From: Cupriavidus sp. WKF15
Lineage (GTDB): Bacteria; Pseudomonadota; Gammaproteobacteria; Burkholderiales; Burkholderiaceae
Assembly: GCF_029278605.1 (NCBI RefSeq)
Contig: NZ_CP119572.1
Location: 1,922,001-1,986,000 of the forward strand
Direction: 5' to 3'
DNA length: 64,000 nt
Shown: piece after piece, positions 37,293 through 46,289 of the stretch
How positions within the stretch are numbered: position 1 is the first letter of the stretch
Layout of the letters: every line of letters begins with the position of its first letter
Notes under the pieces: generated by a model
The model's input: only the letters and a program-made list of their open reading frames with translations
The model's database searches: none
What the model was told of the DNA's origin: nothing
Position numbers and translations under genes: made by a program

Positions 37293-38522
37293 TCATCCGC
37301 CGAGGGTCTGCTCCAGGGCCTGGCGCAGGTCCGCGATGAGGTCGCGCGTGTCCTCCAGGCCGATATAAAGGCGCACCAGCTCGCCGGTATGATGCCAGCC
37401 TGCGGGCGGCCAGCTGCCCGCAGGACGCATGGTCGGCACGTGGTAGGGCACGGCCAGGCTGTGCGCGCCGCCCCACGACCAGCCGATCGCAAACAGCCGC
37501 AGCGCTTCGACGAAAGCGTCGACCTGCTCGCGCGAGTATTTCTCGTGCAGGATGATCGCGAACAGGCCGCTGGCACCGCTGAAGTCGCGTCGCCAGTTGG
37601 CGTGGCCCGGGCAGTCCGGCAGCGCGGGATGCAGCACGCGCACGACCTCCGGACGCTGGTGCAGCCACTCCGCCACCTCGCGCGCGGCCCGGTCGTGCGC
37701 GGCCAGACGCACCGGCAGGCTCGGCAGCGAGCGCAGCACCAGGTGGCAGTCGTCGGCGGAAACCCCCCACCCCATCAGCATGCGCGTGCGCTTGAGGCGC
37801 GCCTGCACCGCCTCGTCGCGCGTCAGCACGGCGCCCATCAGGACGTCGCTGCCGCCGGACTGGTACTTGGTCAGGGCCTGCACCGAGATGTCGATGCCCA
37901 TGTCGAACGGCCGGAAATAGAGGCCCGCCGACCAGGTGTTGTCGATGGCCGTCAAGACGCCGCGGGCCTTTGCCGCGGCCACGATCGCCTTGCTGTCGGG
38001 CACCTCCATGGTCACGGAGCCAGGCGCCTCCATCCAGACCAGGCGCGTATTGGGCTGGATCAGGCCGGCAATGCCGCTGCCGATCATCGGATCGTAGTAG
38101 CGTACCGACACGCCGAAATCACGCGCCAGCCACTCGCCGTGGTCGCGGTTGGGACCATAGACGTTATCGGGCACCAGCACGTCGTCGCCGCTCTTGAGCA
38201 GCGCGAAATACACCAGCGAGATCGCGGCCAGCCCCGACGGCAGCAGCAGCGTGTGGCTGGCACCTTCGAGCAAGGCGAGATGCTGGCACAGCGCTTCGCT
38301 GGTGGGCGTGGCATGCAGGCCATAGCGCCAGTATGTGGTGCTGCGGTCCCCGTACGCGCGCAGTTCGGCCAGGTTGCGGAAGACCACGGTGGAACCGCGA
38401 TGGGTGGCAGGAGAAAACGAGTCGAAGCCGGGCGCGACATCCAGTTCGGGCTGGACAGCGACAGTCTGGATGTAATGGGAGGCAGGGCTCGACGCGGGCT
38501 TATTGGAAGTCGGATCGGACAC
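37293..38522 (-). CDS. metC: cystathionine beta-lyase MetC
   Basis: A 409-residue PLP enzyme that cleaves cystathionine to homocysteine, pyruvate and ammonia in methionine synthesis. The PLP Lys is in VQALTKYQSGGSD. TYWRYGLHATPTSEAL and MEAPGSVTMEVPD are family blocks that distinguish MetC from MetB. I prefer the GTG at 38522 because AAGGA lies 7 bases upstream; ATGs at 38546 and 38567 are in frame but lack a ribosome-binding site. Length is close to E. coli MetC (395). Confidence 0.9.
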   Translation of the reverse strand: MSDPTSNKPASSPASHYIQTVAVQPELDVAPGFDSFSPATHRGSTVVFRNLAELRAYGDRSTTYWRYGLHATPTSEALCQHLALLEGASHTLLLPSGLAAISLVYFALLKSGDDVLVPDNVYGPNRDHGEWLARDFGVSVRYYDPMIGSGIAGLIQPNTRLVWMEAPGSVTMEVPDSKAIVAAAKARGVLTAIDNTWSAGLYFRPFDMGIDISVQALTKYQSGGSDVLMGAVLTRDEAVQARLKRTRMLMGWGVSADDCHLVLRSLPSLPVRLAAHDRAAREVAEWLHQRPEVVRVLHPALPDCPGHANWRRDFSGASGLFAIILHEKYSREQVDAFVEALRLFAIGWSWGGAHSLAVPYHVPTMRPAGSWPPAGWHHTGELVRLYIGLEDTRDLIADLRQALEQTLGG

Positions 38523-38635
38523 GGCGGATTCCTTGATGGCTGGCATGTCGCGCGCAGTGTGCGGCAAGCATGAAAGGGACGCGATAACCGTTCGAGCTTA
38601 CCAGCAAATGCTGGCGACGCCACCGCAAGCCGGCT

Positions 38636-39265
38636 TCAGCGGCCCTGGATGGTCGACTTGGGCGGCGGGACCGCGGACGTGACGCCGCTGCCGGGCGCCG
38701 TGTCGAAGGGAGGGATCACGCGCACGCTTCCCAGCGGGCGGATGACAAACGGAAGGACGACTGCCTGGTCGAAGGCATCGGTCCAGGTGCCGCGCACCGC
38801 ACCACTGGCGTCGATGGTGCCTTCCCAGTTGCCGGAGACGCGGGTGCCGTCGTCGGACTCTTCCATCAGGAAGCTGCCCTCCTCCCATTCACCCGCCAGC
38901 AAGCGCACGCCGGGCGCGCCGTTGGTCGTGTATTCGCCGCGCAGGCTGTCGCGCTCGTCCGGCTTGGGGCCAATGCGCAGGCGCACCGGCTTGTCGCCAA
39001 CCTTGCCGACATAGACGGGCAGCCTGGCGTACTCCGGGCGCGGCGCCAGCGGTGCGATCGCTGCGCCGGCGGCAGGCGCCGTGCCACGGCGCGCCTCGCC
39101 TTCGCGGATGGCCTCGCTCAGGCCCAGGTCCCCGGTAGTGGCTGCCGGGCCGGCCGATGACACGGTGTCATCGGCGGCCCGCGCCGGCATCGTTCCCGCA
39201 AGCGCCAGCGCTGCCGCCAGGCAGGCCAACAAGCGCTGAAACGCGGGGCGACGATGCACCGGCAA
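38636..39265 (-). CDS. exported hypothetical protein downstream of bktB
   Basis: 209 residues. The signal peptide LLACLAAALALAGTMPARA ends near residue 30. The mature protein has an Ala/Pro linker, then a folded part (PVYVGKVGDKPVRLRIGPKPDE ... LLAGEWEEGSFLMEESDDGTRVSGNWEG) with repeated G-x-W and charged turns suggestive of a small beta-barrel. No family recognised. The start is uncertain: a TTG at 39265, 3 bp after the bktB stop, or a GTG at 39259. The spacing suggests cotranscription with bktB, but no role in PHA metabolism can be claimed. Confidence 0.65.
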   Translation of the reverse strand: MPVHRRPAFQRLLACLAAALALAGTMPARAADDTVSSAGPAATTGDLGLSEAIREGEARRGTAPAAGAAIAPLAPRPEYARLPVYVGKVGDKPVRLRIGPKPDERDSLRGEYTTNGAPGVRLLAGEWEEGSFLMEESDDGTRVSGNWEGTIDASGAVRGTWTDAFDQAVVLPFVIRPLGSVRVIPPFDTAPGSGVTSAVPPPKSTIQGR

Positions 39266-39268
39266 GAC

Positions 39269-40453
39269 TCAGATGCGCTCGAAGATCGCGGCGATACCCT
39301 GGCCGCCGCCAATGCACATCGTCACCAGCGCATAGCGGCCTTGCACGCGTTGCAGCTCGTAGACCGCCTTGACCGTGATCAGCGCGCCGGTGGCGCCGAT
39401 CGGGTGCCCGAGCGAAATGCCGGAGCCGTTCGGATTGACCTTGGCCGGGTCCAGGCCCAGCGCCTTGGTCACCGCGCAGGCTTGTGCCGCAAAGGCTTCG
39501 TTGGCTTCGATCACGTCCAGGTCGGACACCGACAGGCCGGCGCGCTCCAGCGCGATCTTCGTGGCGGGAACCGGGCCAATGCCCATGGTCTTCGGGTCCA
39601 CGCCGGCGTGGCCGTACGACACCAGGCGTGCCAGCGGCTTCAGGCCGCGGCGCTCGGCCTCGGCACGCTCCATCAGCACCACGGCGGCGGCGGCATCGTT
39701 CAGGCCCGAGGCATTGCCCGCGGTCACGGTGCCGTTTTCCTTGACGAAGACCGGCTTGAGCTTGGTCATGTCGTCAATCGTGGCGTCATGACGCACATGC
39801 TCGTCGGTGTCGAAGCTCACGTCGCCCTTGCGGCTCTTGAGCGTCACCGGAACGATCTGGTCCTTGAAGTAGCCAGCCTTGATGGCCGCCGACGCGCGGC
39901 GGTGCGACTCCAGTGCGGCTTCGTCCTGCTGGGTGCGGCTGATGTCATATTCCTTGGCCACGTTTTCGGCCGTGACACCCATGTGGATGCGATGGAACGG
40001 ATCATGCAGCGCGCCCAGCATCATGTCGACCAGGCTGGCATCGCCCATGCGGGCACCCCAGCGGGCAGCGGGCGCCAGGTACGGTGCGCGGCTCATGCTT
40101 TCGGCACCGCCGCCGATGGCGATGTCGGTATCGCCGAGCAGGATGGTCTGCGCAGCGCTGACAATGGCCTGCAGGCCCGAGCCGCACAGGCGGTTCACGG
40201 TCAGCGCGGGCGCATTGGTCGATACCCCGCCGTTGACGGCCGCCACGCGGCCCAGATACATGTCGCGCGGCTCGGTCTGAATCACATTGCCGAACACGAC
40301 GTGACCGACGTCGTCACCGGATACCTGGGCGCGCGCAAGTGCTTCGCGCACCACGAGTGCACCCATATCGCTCGGTGCCATGTCCTTCAGGCTCCCGCCG
40401 AAAGTCCCGATTGCCGTACGTACACCACTCACCACTACGACTTCACGCGTCAT
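39269..40453 (-). CDS. bktB: beta-ketothiolase BktB
   Basis: A 394-residue thiolase that condenses acyl-CoA with acetyl-CoA, including propionyl-CoA to 3-ketovaleryl-CoA for hydroxyvalerate-containing PHA. Acyl-enzyme Cys90 is in VNRLCGSGLQA, the base His near 350 in GHPIGATGA, and Cys near 380 in CIGGGQGIA. The sequence is almost the same as Ralstonia eutropha H16 BktB as I recall it. GGAG lies 6 bases before the ATG. A TATACT -10 (40486-40491, minus) and a TGC-N3-GCA motif (40476-40484) lie just upstream. Confidence 0.95.
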   Translation of the reverse strand: MTREVVVVSGVRTAIGTFGGSLKDMAPSDMGALVVREALARAQVSGDDVGHVVFGNVIQTEPRDMYLGRVAAVNGGVSTNAPALTVNRLCGSGLQAIVSAAQTILLGDTDIAIGGGAESMSRAPYLAPAARWGARMGDASLVDMMLGALHDPFHRIHMGVTAENVAKEYDISRTQQDEAALESHRRASAAIKAGYFKDQIVPVTLKSRKGDVSFDTDEHVRHDATIDDMTKLKPVFVKENGTVTAGNASGLNDAAAAVVLMERAEAERRGLKPLARLVSYGHAGVDPKTMGIGPVPATKIALERAGLSVSDLDVIEANEAFAAQACAVTKALGLDPAKVNPNGSGISLGHPIGATGALITVKAVYELQRVQGRYALVTMCIGGGQGIAAIFERI

Positions 40454-40475
40454 GTCTCACTCCATGAGGTTATGT

Positions 40476-40491
40476 TGCGGTGCACAGTATA
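40476..40491 (-). promoter_or_regulatory. bktB -10 (TATACT) with adjacent TGC-N3-GCA motif
   Basis: TATACT on the minus strand at 40486-40491, with no good -35 at 17 bp. TGC-GGT-GCA at 40476-40484 covers the expected transcript start. The same nine bases form half of the palindrome upstream of phaR (43887-43904). Confidence 0.45.
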
Positions 40492-40554
40492 ACGGCATCG
40501 CGACGGAAATCGAACGATCGTACTTTTACTTAAGGGTAGCCAATGCCGGCCGCG

Positions 40555-41913
40555 TCAGAGTTCACCCCACAGGTCATGGCCATCGGCGCCCGTGATCTTC
40601 ACCTGGACGAACTCGCCGACGCGATAGCGCTGCGACGCCTTCGCCGGCGGCGCGATATAGACCAGGCCGTCGATTTCCGGCGCATCGGCCGACGAACGGC
40701 CAATGCCGCCCTCCTGGTTCACCTCGTCCACCAGCACACGCAGGGTCTGGCCGACCTTGCGCTGCAGGCGGCGCGCGGACACCGCCTCGGCCACCTCCAT
40801 GAAGCGCGCACGGCGTTCCTCGCGCACTTCGTCGGGAAGCGCGCCCGGCAGATCGTTGGCCGTGGCGCCTTCGACCGGCGAGTAAGCGAAGCAGCCCACG
40901 CGGTCCAGTTCGGCCTCGGCGATGAAATCCAGAAGGGTCTGGAACTCGGCTTCGGTTTCGCCCGGGAAGCCGGCGATGAAGGTGCTGCGGATCGTCAGGT
41001 CCGGGCACACCTCGCGCCAGGCGCGGATACGGTCCAGCGTCTTCTCGGCATTGGCCGGGCGCTTCATGCGCTTGAGCACGTCCGGATGGGCGTGCTGCAG
41101 CGGCACGTCGAGGTATGGCAGCACATGGCCACCATTCATCAGCGGGATGATTTCGTCGACATGCGGATACGGATACACGTAATGCAGGCGCACCCAGGCA
41201 CCGTACTGGGCCGCCAGTTCGCCGAGGGCGGCCACCAGTTCGGTCATTCGCGTCTTGAGCGGGCGGCCGCTCCAGAAGCCGGTACGGTACTTCACGTCGA
41301 CGCCGTAGGCGCTCGTGTCCTGCGAGATCACCAGCAGTTCCTTGACACCGGCCTTGAACAGGTTCTCGGCCTCCAGCATGACCTCGGCCACCGGGCGCGA
41401 CACCAGGTCGCCGCGCATCGACGGGATAATGCAGAACGAGCAGCGGTGGTTGCAGCCTTCGGAGATCTTCAGGTACGCGTAGTGCTTTGGCGTCAGCTTG
41501 ATGCCCGCCGCCGGCACCAGGTCGGTAAACGGATCATGCGGCTTAGGCAGGTGCGTGTGCACCGCCTGCATGACCTCGCCCAGCGCATGCGGGCCGGTCA
41601 CGGCCAGCACCTTCGGGTGCACCGACGACACGATGTCATGTCCCGCCGCATCCTTCTTGGCCCCCAGGCAGCCAGTCACGATGACCTTGCCATTCTCGGT
41701 CAGCGCCTCGCCGATGGCATCGAGGCTTTCCTGCACGGCTTCGTCGATAAAGCCGCAGGTATTGACCACGACCAGGTCGGCGCCGTCATAGGTGCCGCTG
41801 ATCGCGTAACCCTCGGCGCGCAGTTGGGTAATGATCTGCTCGGAGTCAACCAGCGCCTTCGGGCAGCCAAGCGAAACGAAACCCACGCGCGGACTCTGGT
41901 CTTTCTGGGTCAT
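40555..41913 (-). CDS. rimO: ribosomal protein S12 methylthiotransferase RimO
   Basis: A 452-residue radical-SAM enzyme with two iron-sulfur clusters that methylthiolates Asp88 of ribosomal protein S12. The N-terminal UPF0004 domain has the cluster Cys in [20 protein letters not shown] and TGCLGAKKD. The radical-SAM CxxxCxxC is CNHRCSFC, and a C-terminal TRAM domain follows. I chose the ATG at 41913 ([12 protein letters not shown]); a GTG at 41934 is in frame. It lies between bktB and dusC, as expected in Cupriavidus. Confidence 0.94.
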   Translation of the reverse strand: MTQKDQSPRVGFVSLGCPKALVDSEQIITQLRAEGYAISGTYDGADLVVVNTCGFIDEAVQESLDAIGEALTENGKVIVTGCLGAKKDAAGHDIVSSVHPKVLAVTGPHALGEVMQAVHTHLPKPHDPFTDLVPAAGIKLTPKHYAYLKISEGCNHRCSFCIIPSMRGDLVSRPVAEVMLEAENLFKAGVKELLVISQDTSAYGVDVKYRTGFWSGRPLKTRMTELVAALGELAAQYGAWVRLHYVYPYPHVDEIIPLMNGGHVLPYLDVPLQHAHPDVLKRMKRPANAEKTLDRIRAWREVCPDLTIRSTFIAGFPGETEAEFQTLLDFIAEAELDRVGCFAYSPVEGATANDLPGALPDEVREERRARFMEVAEAVSARRLQRKVGQTLRVLVDEVNQEGGIGRSSADAPEIDGLVYIAPPAKASQRYRVGEFVQVKITGADGHDLWGEL

Positions 41914-42059
41914 TGATTCTGAAGGATTTTTCACAGGGAATGCGGATGTAGGACAGGCGGGGCGGAGTATATCGGGTTATCTCGACGGAGGTCGGACAAG
42001 GCCGCCAGGCGCTGCAACGAACCGTGTATTTTAACCGTTTGCCACGGTTATCCGGCGAC

Positions 42060-43070
42060 TTAGACCACACACGCCCCGGTCGCCTCGCCCTGCCCGAATC
42101 CTGAGGGACGACTGGACGTGACCTCCGGGAAACTTTGCAGCACTTGCTCGATCTGGGCCGAATCCTGGACCCTGCGGATGGCTGCATGCAACTGCGCAGC
42201 TTGCGGCCAGGTCCGCTTGAGATAGCTCAGCCACAATTTCACCCGTCCATGCTCGTGGCAGGAGGCGATCCGGTCATGCAGCTTCCGCAGGTAGGCGGCG
42301 ATCTGGTGCAGCACCAGCGGCCACTCCTCATCCGATGGCGTGCTGTCCATGACCCCGCGGATACGCAGTGCCAGGAAAGGATCCGATACCGCGCCACGCC
42401 CGATCATCACATCCACGCAGCCGCTGACCGCGCGGCAACGTTCCCAGTCCGCAACGGACCAGACTTCGCCGTTGGCAATGACGGGGATCTCCACGGCGTC
42501 CGCGATGCGGGCGATCCATTCCCAGTGCGCCGGTGGCCGGTAGCCGTGGTCGCGCGTGCGGGCATGCACCACCAGCGATGCCGCCCCACCCTCGGCCAGC
42601 GCCGTGGCGCAATCGAGCGCCAGTGCAGTATCCGAAACGCCTAGACGCATCTTGGCGGTGACCGCAATTTGCGGCGGAACCGCCGCGCGCACCGCGGCAA
42701 CGATGCGATGCAGCTGCTCGGGATGCGCCAGCAGCATCGCGCCGCCACCGTGCCGGTTGACGACCTTGGCCGGGCAACCGAAGTTCAGGTCGATACCATG
42801 CGGCGACAGCGTCGCGGCAAAGGCCGCATTGCGCGCCATCCACATGGCATCGCTGCCGAGCAGCTGGATCACCATCGGCGTTCCACCGGGGGTGTAGCCG
42901 CCTTGCAGAATCTCGGGGGTGTCGCGTTCGTAGACCCGCTCGGGAAGCAGGGAGCCAGTCACCCGAACGAACTCGGACACGCATCCATCATAGCCGCCCA
43001 GGCCCGTCAGCACATCGCGCAGCACGTAGTCGGCGAGCCCCTCCATCGGGGCCAGGAATAGCCGGCCCAT
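42060..43070 (-). CDS. dusC: tRNA-dihydrouridine synthase DusC
   Basis: A 336-residue FMN- and NADPH-dependent enzyme that reduces uridine to dihydrouridine in the tRNA D-loop (U16 for E. coli DusC). The start MGRLFLAPMEGLADYVLRD and DGCVSEFVRVT are DusC-type. The catalytic Cys lies in LNFGCPAKVVNRHGGG, and VHARTRDHGYRPP binds the phosphate. The family split from DusA and DusB is clear from the first motif. The C-terminal ~25 residues are poorly conserved. Confidence 0.92.
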   Translation of the reverse strand: MGRLFLAPMEGLADYVLRDVLTGLGGYDGCVSEFVRVTGSLLPERVYERDTPEILQGGYTPGGTPMVIQLLGSDAMWMARNAAFAATLSPHGIDLNFGCPAKVVNRHGGGAMLLAHPEQLHRIVAAVRAAVPPQIAVTAKMRLGVSDTALALDCATALAEGGAASLVVHARTRDHGYRPPAHWEWIARIADAVEIPVIANGEVWSVADWERCRAVSGCVDVMIGRGAVSDPFLALRIRGVMDSTPSDEEWPLVLHQIAAYLRKLHDRIASCHEHGRVKLWLSYLKRTWPQAAQLHAAIRRVQDSAQIEQVLQSFPEVTSSRPSGFGQGEATGACVV

Positions 43071-43296
43071 GGTCAGGCCCGGCCCAGCGGGGATGCGCCG
43101 GCAGGAAAGGAAGTCGGATCGGAACGGTGGAGGCTGGACGGCATCGGGAAATCGCGCTGCAGGCGAGTCCGCAAGATGAGCCGCCAGTTCAGGAGGGGCT
43201 CATTTTACCTGCTTGCGCGCCGCCTCGCAGAGCGTCCGGAACCGTGCGAGGGCGGCGAAGCGGCGAACCGGGCGGTCCGCCGGCGGTGCTTGCTAC

Positions 43297-43848
43297 TTAC
43301 TTCTTGTCCGGCTGATTGAACGGGAACGTCCCGAACATATTCTTCGCCTGGTTCTGCATCTGTTCCTGCATCTGCACGAACAGGTTCTTGCTCTGCTCGA
43401 TGTAGTTGCTCATCATGCCCTGCATCATCGGCCCCTGCATGTTCATGAACTGGGACCACATGTCCGGGCTGAAGGCTTCGCCGGAATACAGGCCCTTCGA
43501 GTTCTCGGCCAGCTTGTTCTGGATATCGATGAAAGCCTGGATATTCTTTTCCAGGTAGGTACCCATCATGCCCTGCATCGCATGCCCGTAGAAGCGGATG
43601 ATCTGCGACAGCATGGCGCTGGAGAACATCGGCACGCCACCGGTTTCCTCTTCCAGGATGATCTGCAGCAGGATGCTGCGCGTCAGTTCATCACCGGACT
43701 TGGCGTCGACGACCTTGAAGTCCTCGGAGTCCATGACCAGTTGCTTCACGTCGGCCAGGGTGATGTAGGTACTGGTCTGGGTGTCGTAGAGCCTGCGATT
43801 GGGATATTTCTTGATCAGTCGCTCTGCGCCTTTTTTGCTCGTGGCCAT
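43297..43848 (-). CDS. phaR: PHA synthesis repressor PhaR
   Basis: A 183-residue regulator that binds both DNA and PHA granules; granule formation titrates it away and derepresses phasin and its own gene. The N-terminal DNA-binding domain ERLIKKYPNRRLYDTQTSTYITL and the following helical PHB-accumulation domain (Met/Gln-rich helix to about 165) are typical. Length equals the Ralstonia protein. The ATG at 43848 gives MATSKKGAER; the frame is open to 43896. An 18-bp palindrome made of two TGC-N3-GCA units lies 39-56 bases upstream and is the obvious candidate autoregulatory operator. Confidence 0.95.
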   Translation of the reverse strand: MATSKKGAERLIKKYPNRRLYDTQTSTYITLADVKQLVMDSEDFKVVDAKSGDELTRSILLQIILEEETGGVPMFSSAMLSQIIRFYGHAMQGMMGTYLEKNIQAFIDIQNKLAENSKGLYSGEAFSPDMWSQFMNMQGPMMQGMMSNYIEQSKNLFVQMQEQMQNQAKNMFGTFPFNQPDKK

Positions 43849-43886
43849 CGGTGCTCTGTCCTCTTGTCGTCGCTGATGGGCGCTGG

Positions 43887-43904
43887 TGCACCGCATGCGG
43901 TGCA
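43887..43904. promoter_or_regulatory. candidate PhaR operator (perfect 18-bp palindrome)
   Basis: TGCACCGCA followed directly by TGCGGTGCA: two TGC-N3-GCA units forming one perfect 18-bp inverted repeat, 39 bp upstream of the phaR ATG. PhaR proteins are reported to bind TGC/GCA-type dyads and to repress their own gene. Assignment to PhaR is by position and motif. Confidence 0.5.
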
Positions 43905-44118
43905 GTGCGCAAACCGGTACTGCCGGGCCATCTGGAAGATCGTGAAAAAGTTACTATGTGCGCACCCGCGGATCTAGCCGCCAGTGCCGGGTTGCCTTCG
44001 CCCCCGCGAAGGCCGCACGTTGCACGACAATGGTGCTGGCCGTGCCGCTGACCTGATTCTATGCCCAACAAAGCACTAAGAAAAGCCAGGTGGCTTAAGG
44101 AAAACCCGCACGCATAAA

Positions 44119-44150
44119 CGCATTGCGGGCCCCGAAAGGCCCGCAATGCG
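44119..44150 (-). terminator. terminator of the phaCAB operon
   Basis: A 13-bp perfect stem, CGCATTGCGGGCC (44119-44131) / GGCCCGCAATGCG (44138-44150), with a 6-nt loop, 74 bases past the phaB stop. There is no long U-tract, so efficiency is uncertain. Confidence 0.65.
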
Positions 44151-44223
44151 ATTCGACAGCAGTTTGTGCGCCGCGCTGGCTGCACCGCAAAAACGGCACC
44201 GCCGGCGCGGCACGCAGGACCCG

Positions 44224-44964
44224 TCAGCCCATGTGCAGACCGCCGTTCAGCGAGAAGTCGGCGCCCGTGGAGAAGCCCGACTCGTCCGACGCCAGCCACG
44301 CGCAGATGGACGCGATTTCCGACGGCTCGCCCAGGCGCTTCACCGGGATCGTCCCGACGATCTTGTCCAGCACGTCCTGGCGGATGGCCTTGACCATGTC
44401 AGTGGCGATATAGCCCGGCGAAACGGTGTTCACCGTCACGCCCTTGGTGGCCACTTCCTGGGCCAGCGCCATGGTGAAGCCGTGCAGGCCAGCCTTGGCG
44501 GTGGAGTAGTTGGTCTGGCCAAACTGGCCCTTCTGCCCGTTCACCGACGAGATGTTCACGATGCGGCCCCAGCCGCGATCGACCATGCCGTCGATCACCT
44601 GCTTGGTCACGTTGAACAGCGACGTCAGGTTGGTGTCGATCACCGCGTCCCAGTCGGCGCGGGTCATCTTGCGGAAGACCACGTCGCGCGTGATACCCGC
44701 ATTGTTGACCAGCACATCCACCTCACCGACTTCCGACTTCACCTTGTCGAAGGCAGCCTTGGTCGAATCCCAGTCGGCCACGTTGCCCTCGGAGGCAACG
44801 AAGTCGAAGCCGAGCGCCTTCTGCTGCTCGATCCACCGTTCGCGACGCGGCGAATTGGGGCCGCAGCCGGCCACCACGCGGAAGCCATCCTTGGCGAGAC
44901 GTTGGCAGATCGCGGTCCCGATGCCGCCCATACCGCCGGTCACATATGCAATGCGCTGAGTCAT
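44224..44964 (-). CDS. phaB: acetoacetyl-CoA reductase PhaB (NADPH)
   Basis: A 246-residue short-chain dehydrogenase that reduces acetoacetyl-CoA to (R)-3-hydroxybutyryl-CoA for PHB synthesis. The Rossmann motif is TGGMGGIG and the catalytic residues are Ser140, Tyr153 and Lys157 (NISSVNGQKG...YSTAK). ATG at 44964 (MTQRIAYVTG) has GGAG five bases upstream. Near-identical in motifs to R. eutropha PhaB1 as I recall it. Third gene of phaCAB, 73 bp after phaA with an intervening hairpin. Confidence 0.96.
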   Translation of the reverse strand: MTQRIAYVTGGMGGIGTAICQRLAKDGFRVVAGCGPNSPRRERWIEQQKALGFDFVASEGNVADWDSTKAAFDKVKSEVGEVDVLVNNAGITRDVVFRKMTRADWDAVIDTNLTSLFNVTKQVIDGMVDRGWGRIVNISSVNGQKGQFGQTNYSTAKAGLHGFTMALAQEVATKGVTVNTVSPGYIATDMVKAIRQDVLDKIVGTIPVKRLGEPSEIASICAWLASDESGFSTGADFSLNGGLHMG

Positions 44965-44995
44965 GTCCACTCCTTGATTGGCTCTTCGTTATCTT

Positions 44996-45030
44996 CGCCC
45001 GGGCCGCGCGAACCGCTGCGCGCCCGGGCG
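44996..45030 (-). other. GC-rich stem-loop between phaA and phaB
   Basis: CGCCCGGGC (44996-45004) and GCCCGGGCG (45022-45030) form a 9-bp GC stem with a 17-nt loop. No U-tract follows, so it is more likely an mRNA-stability or processing element than a terminator. Confidence 0.5.
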
Positions 45031-45037
45031 CACCCCA

Positions 45038-46219
45038 TTAATTGCGTTCGACTGCCAGCGCCACGCCCATGCCGCCGCCGATGCACAGCGAGGCCAGGCC
45101 CTTCTTCGCGTCGCGGCGCTTCATCTCGTGCAGCAGCGTCACCAGGATACGGCAGCCCGATGCGCCGATCGGGTGGCCGATGGCAATGGCGCCACCGTTC
45201 ACGTTGACCTTGGACGTGTCCCAGCCCATCTGCTGGTGCACGGCCAGTGCCTGCGCGGCGAAGGCCTCGTTGATTTCCATCAGGTCCAGGTCGCCCACGC
45301 CCCAGCCCGCACGCGACAGGCAGCGCTTGGAAGCCGGCACCGGGCCCATGCCCATGACCTTCGGATCCACGCCGGCATTGGCGTAGGCCTTGATCGTGGC
45401 CAGTGGCGTCAGGCCCAGTTCCTTGGCCTTGGCAGCCGACATCACCACCACTGCCGCGGCACCGTCATTGAGGCCCGAGGCGTTGGCGGCGGTCACCGTG
45501 CCGGCCTTGTCGAAGGCGGGCTTCAGGCCGGCCATGCTGTCCAGCGTGGCACCCTGGCGGACGTACTCGTCCTTATCGAAGGCCAACGGGTCGCCCTTGC
45601 GCTGCGGAATCATCACCGGGACGATTTCGTCATTGAACTTGCCGGCTTTCTGCGCAGCCTCGGCCTTGTTCTGCGAGGCCACGGCGAACTCGTCCTGCGC
45701 TTCGCGGGTAATGCCGTATTCCTTGGCCACGTTTTCGGCGGTGATGCCCATGTGGTACTGGTTGTACACGTCCCACAGGCCATCGACGATCATGGTGTCG
45801 ACGAGCTTGGCATCGCCCATGCGGAAGCCGTCGCGCGAGCCCGGCAGTACGTGCGGCGCGGCGCTCATGTTCTCCTGGCCACCGGCCACCACGATCTCCG
45901 CTTCACCGGACAGGATCGCATTAGCGGCCAGCATCACGGCCTTCAGGCCGGATCCGCACACCTTGTTGATGGTCATGGCCGGCACCGATGCGGGCAGGCC
46001 CGCCTTGATCGATGCCTGGCGTGCCGGGTTCTGGCCCGAGCCGGCCGTGAGCACCTGGCCCATGATCACTTCACTGACCTGCTCCGGCTTCACGCCTGCG
46101 CGCTCCAGCGCGGCCTTGATGGCGATGGCGCCCAGCTCCGGTGCGGGAATCTTCGCGAGCGAACCGCCAAACTTGCCTACGGCGGTACGGGCGGCGGAAA
46201 CGATAACGATATCGGTCAT
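45038..46219 (-). CDS. phaA: acetyl-CoA acetyltransferase PhaA
   Basis: A 393-residue biosynthetic thiolase joining two acetyl-CoA to acetoacetyl-CoA. The acyl-enzyme Cys88 is in [11 protein letters not shown], the His is in GHPIGASGC and the second Cys in [12 protein letters not shown] at 46219 ([19 protein letters not shown]) gives the same length as the R. eutropha enzyme. It follows phaC by 70 bp. BktB, encoded 5 kb away, overlaps it in function but prefers longer acyl groups. Confidence 0.96.
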   Translation of the reverse strand: MTDIVIVSAARTAVGKFGGSLAKIPAPELGAIAIKAALERAGVKPEQVSEVIMGQVLTAGSGQNPARQASIKAGLPASVPAMTINKVCGSGLKAVMLAANAILSGEAEIVVAGGQENMSAAPHVLPGSRDGFRMGDAKLVDTMIVDGLWDVYNQYHMGITAENVAKEYGITREAQDEFAVASQNKAEAAQKAGKFNDEIVPVMIPQRKGDPLAFDKDEYVRQGATLDSMAGLKPAFDKAGTVTAANASGLNDGAAAVVVMSAAKAKELGLTPLATIKAYANAGVDPKVMGMGPVPASKRCLSRAGWGVGDLDLMEINEAFAAQALAVHQQMGWDTSKVNVNGGAIAIGHPIGASGCRILVTLLHEMKRRDAKKGLASLCIGGGMGVALAVERN

Positions 46220-46289
46220 TTGCAGTCCTCTCAATGGATATCTGGGGTGTTCGGCGGGCACGTCCCGTTACCGGGACCACCCGCAAGAC

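Larger units (their letters stand above)
43849..44223. other. phaR-phaB intergenic region
   Basis: 375 bp with no credible gene. It contains the palindrome at 43887-43904 near phaR and the terminator hairpin at 44119-44150 near phaB, both listed separately. A clear -35/-10 pair for phaR was not found. Confidence 0.6.

Noticed and set aside
43071..43296. Short open frames between dusC and phaR
   Set aside because: No ribosome-binding site, no motif, and Arg/Pro-biased composition typical of non-coding high-GC DNA.
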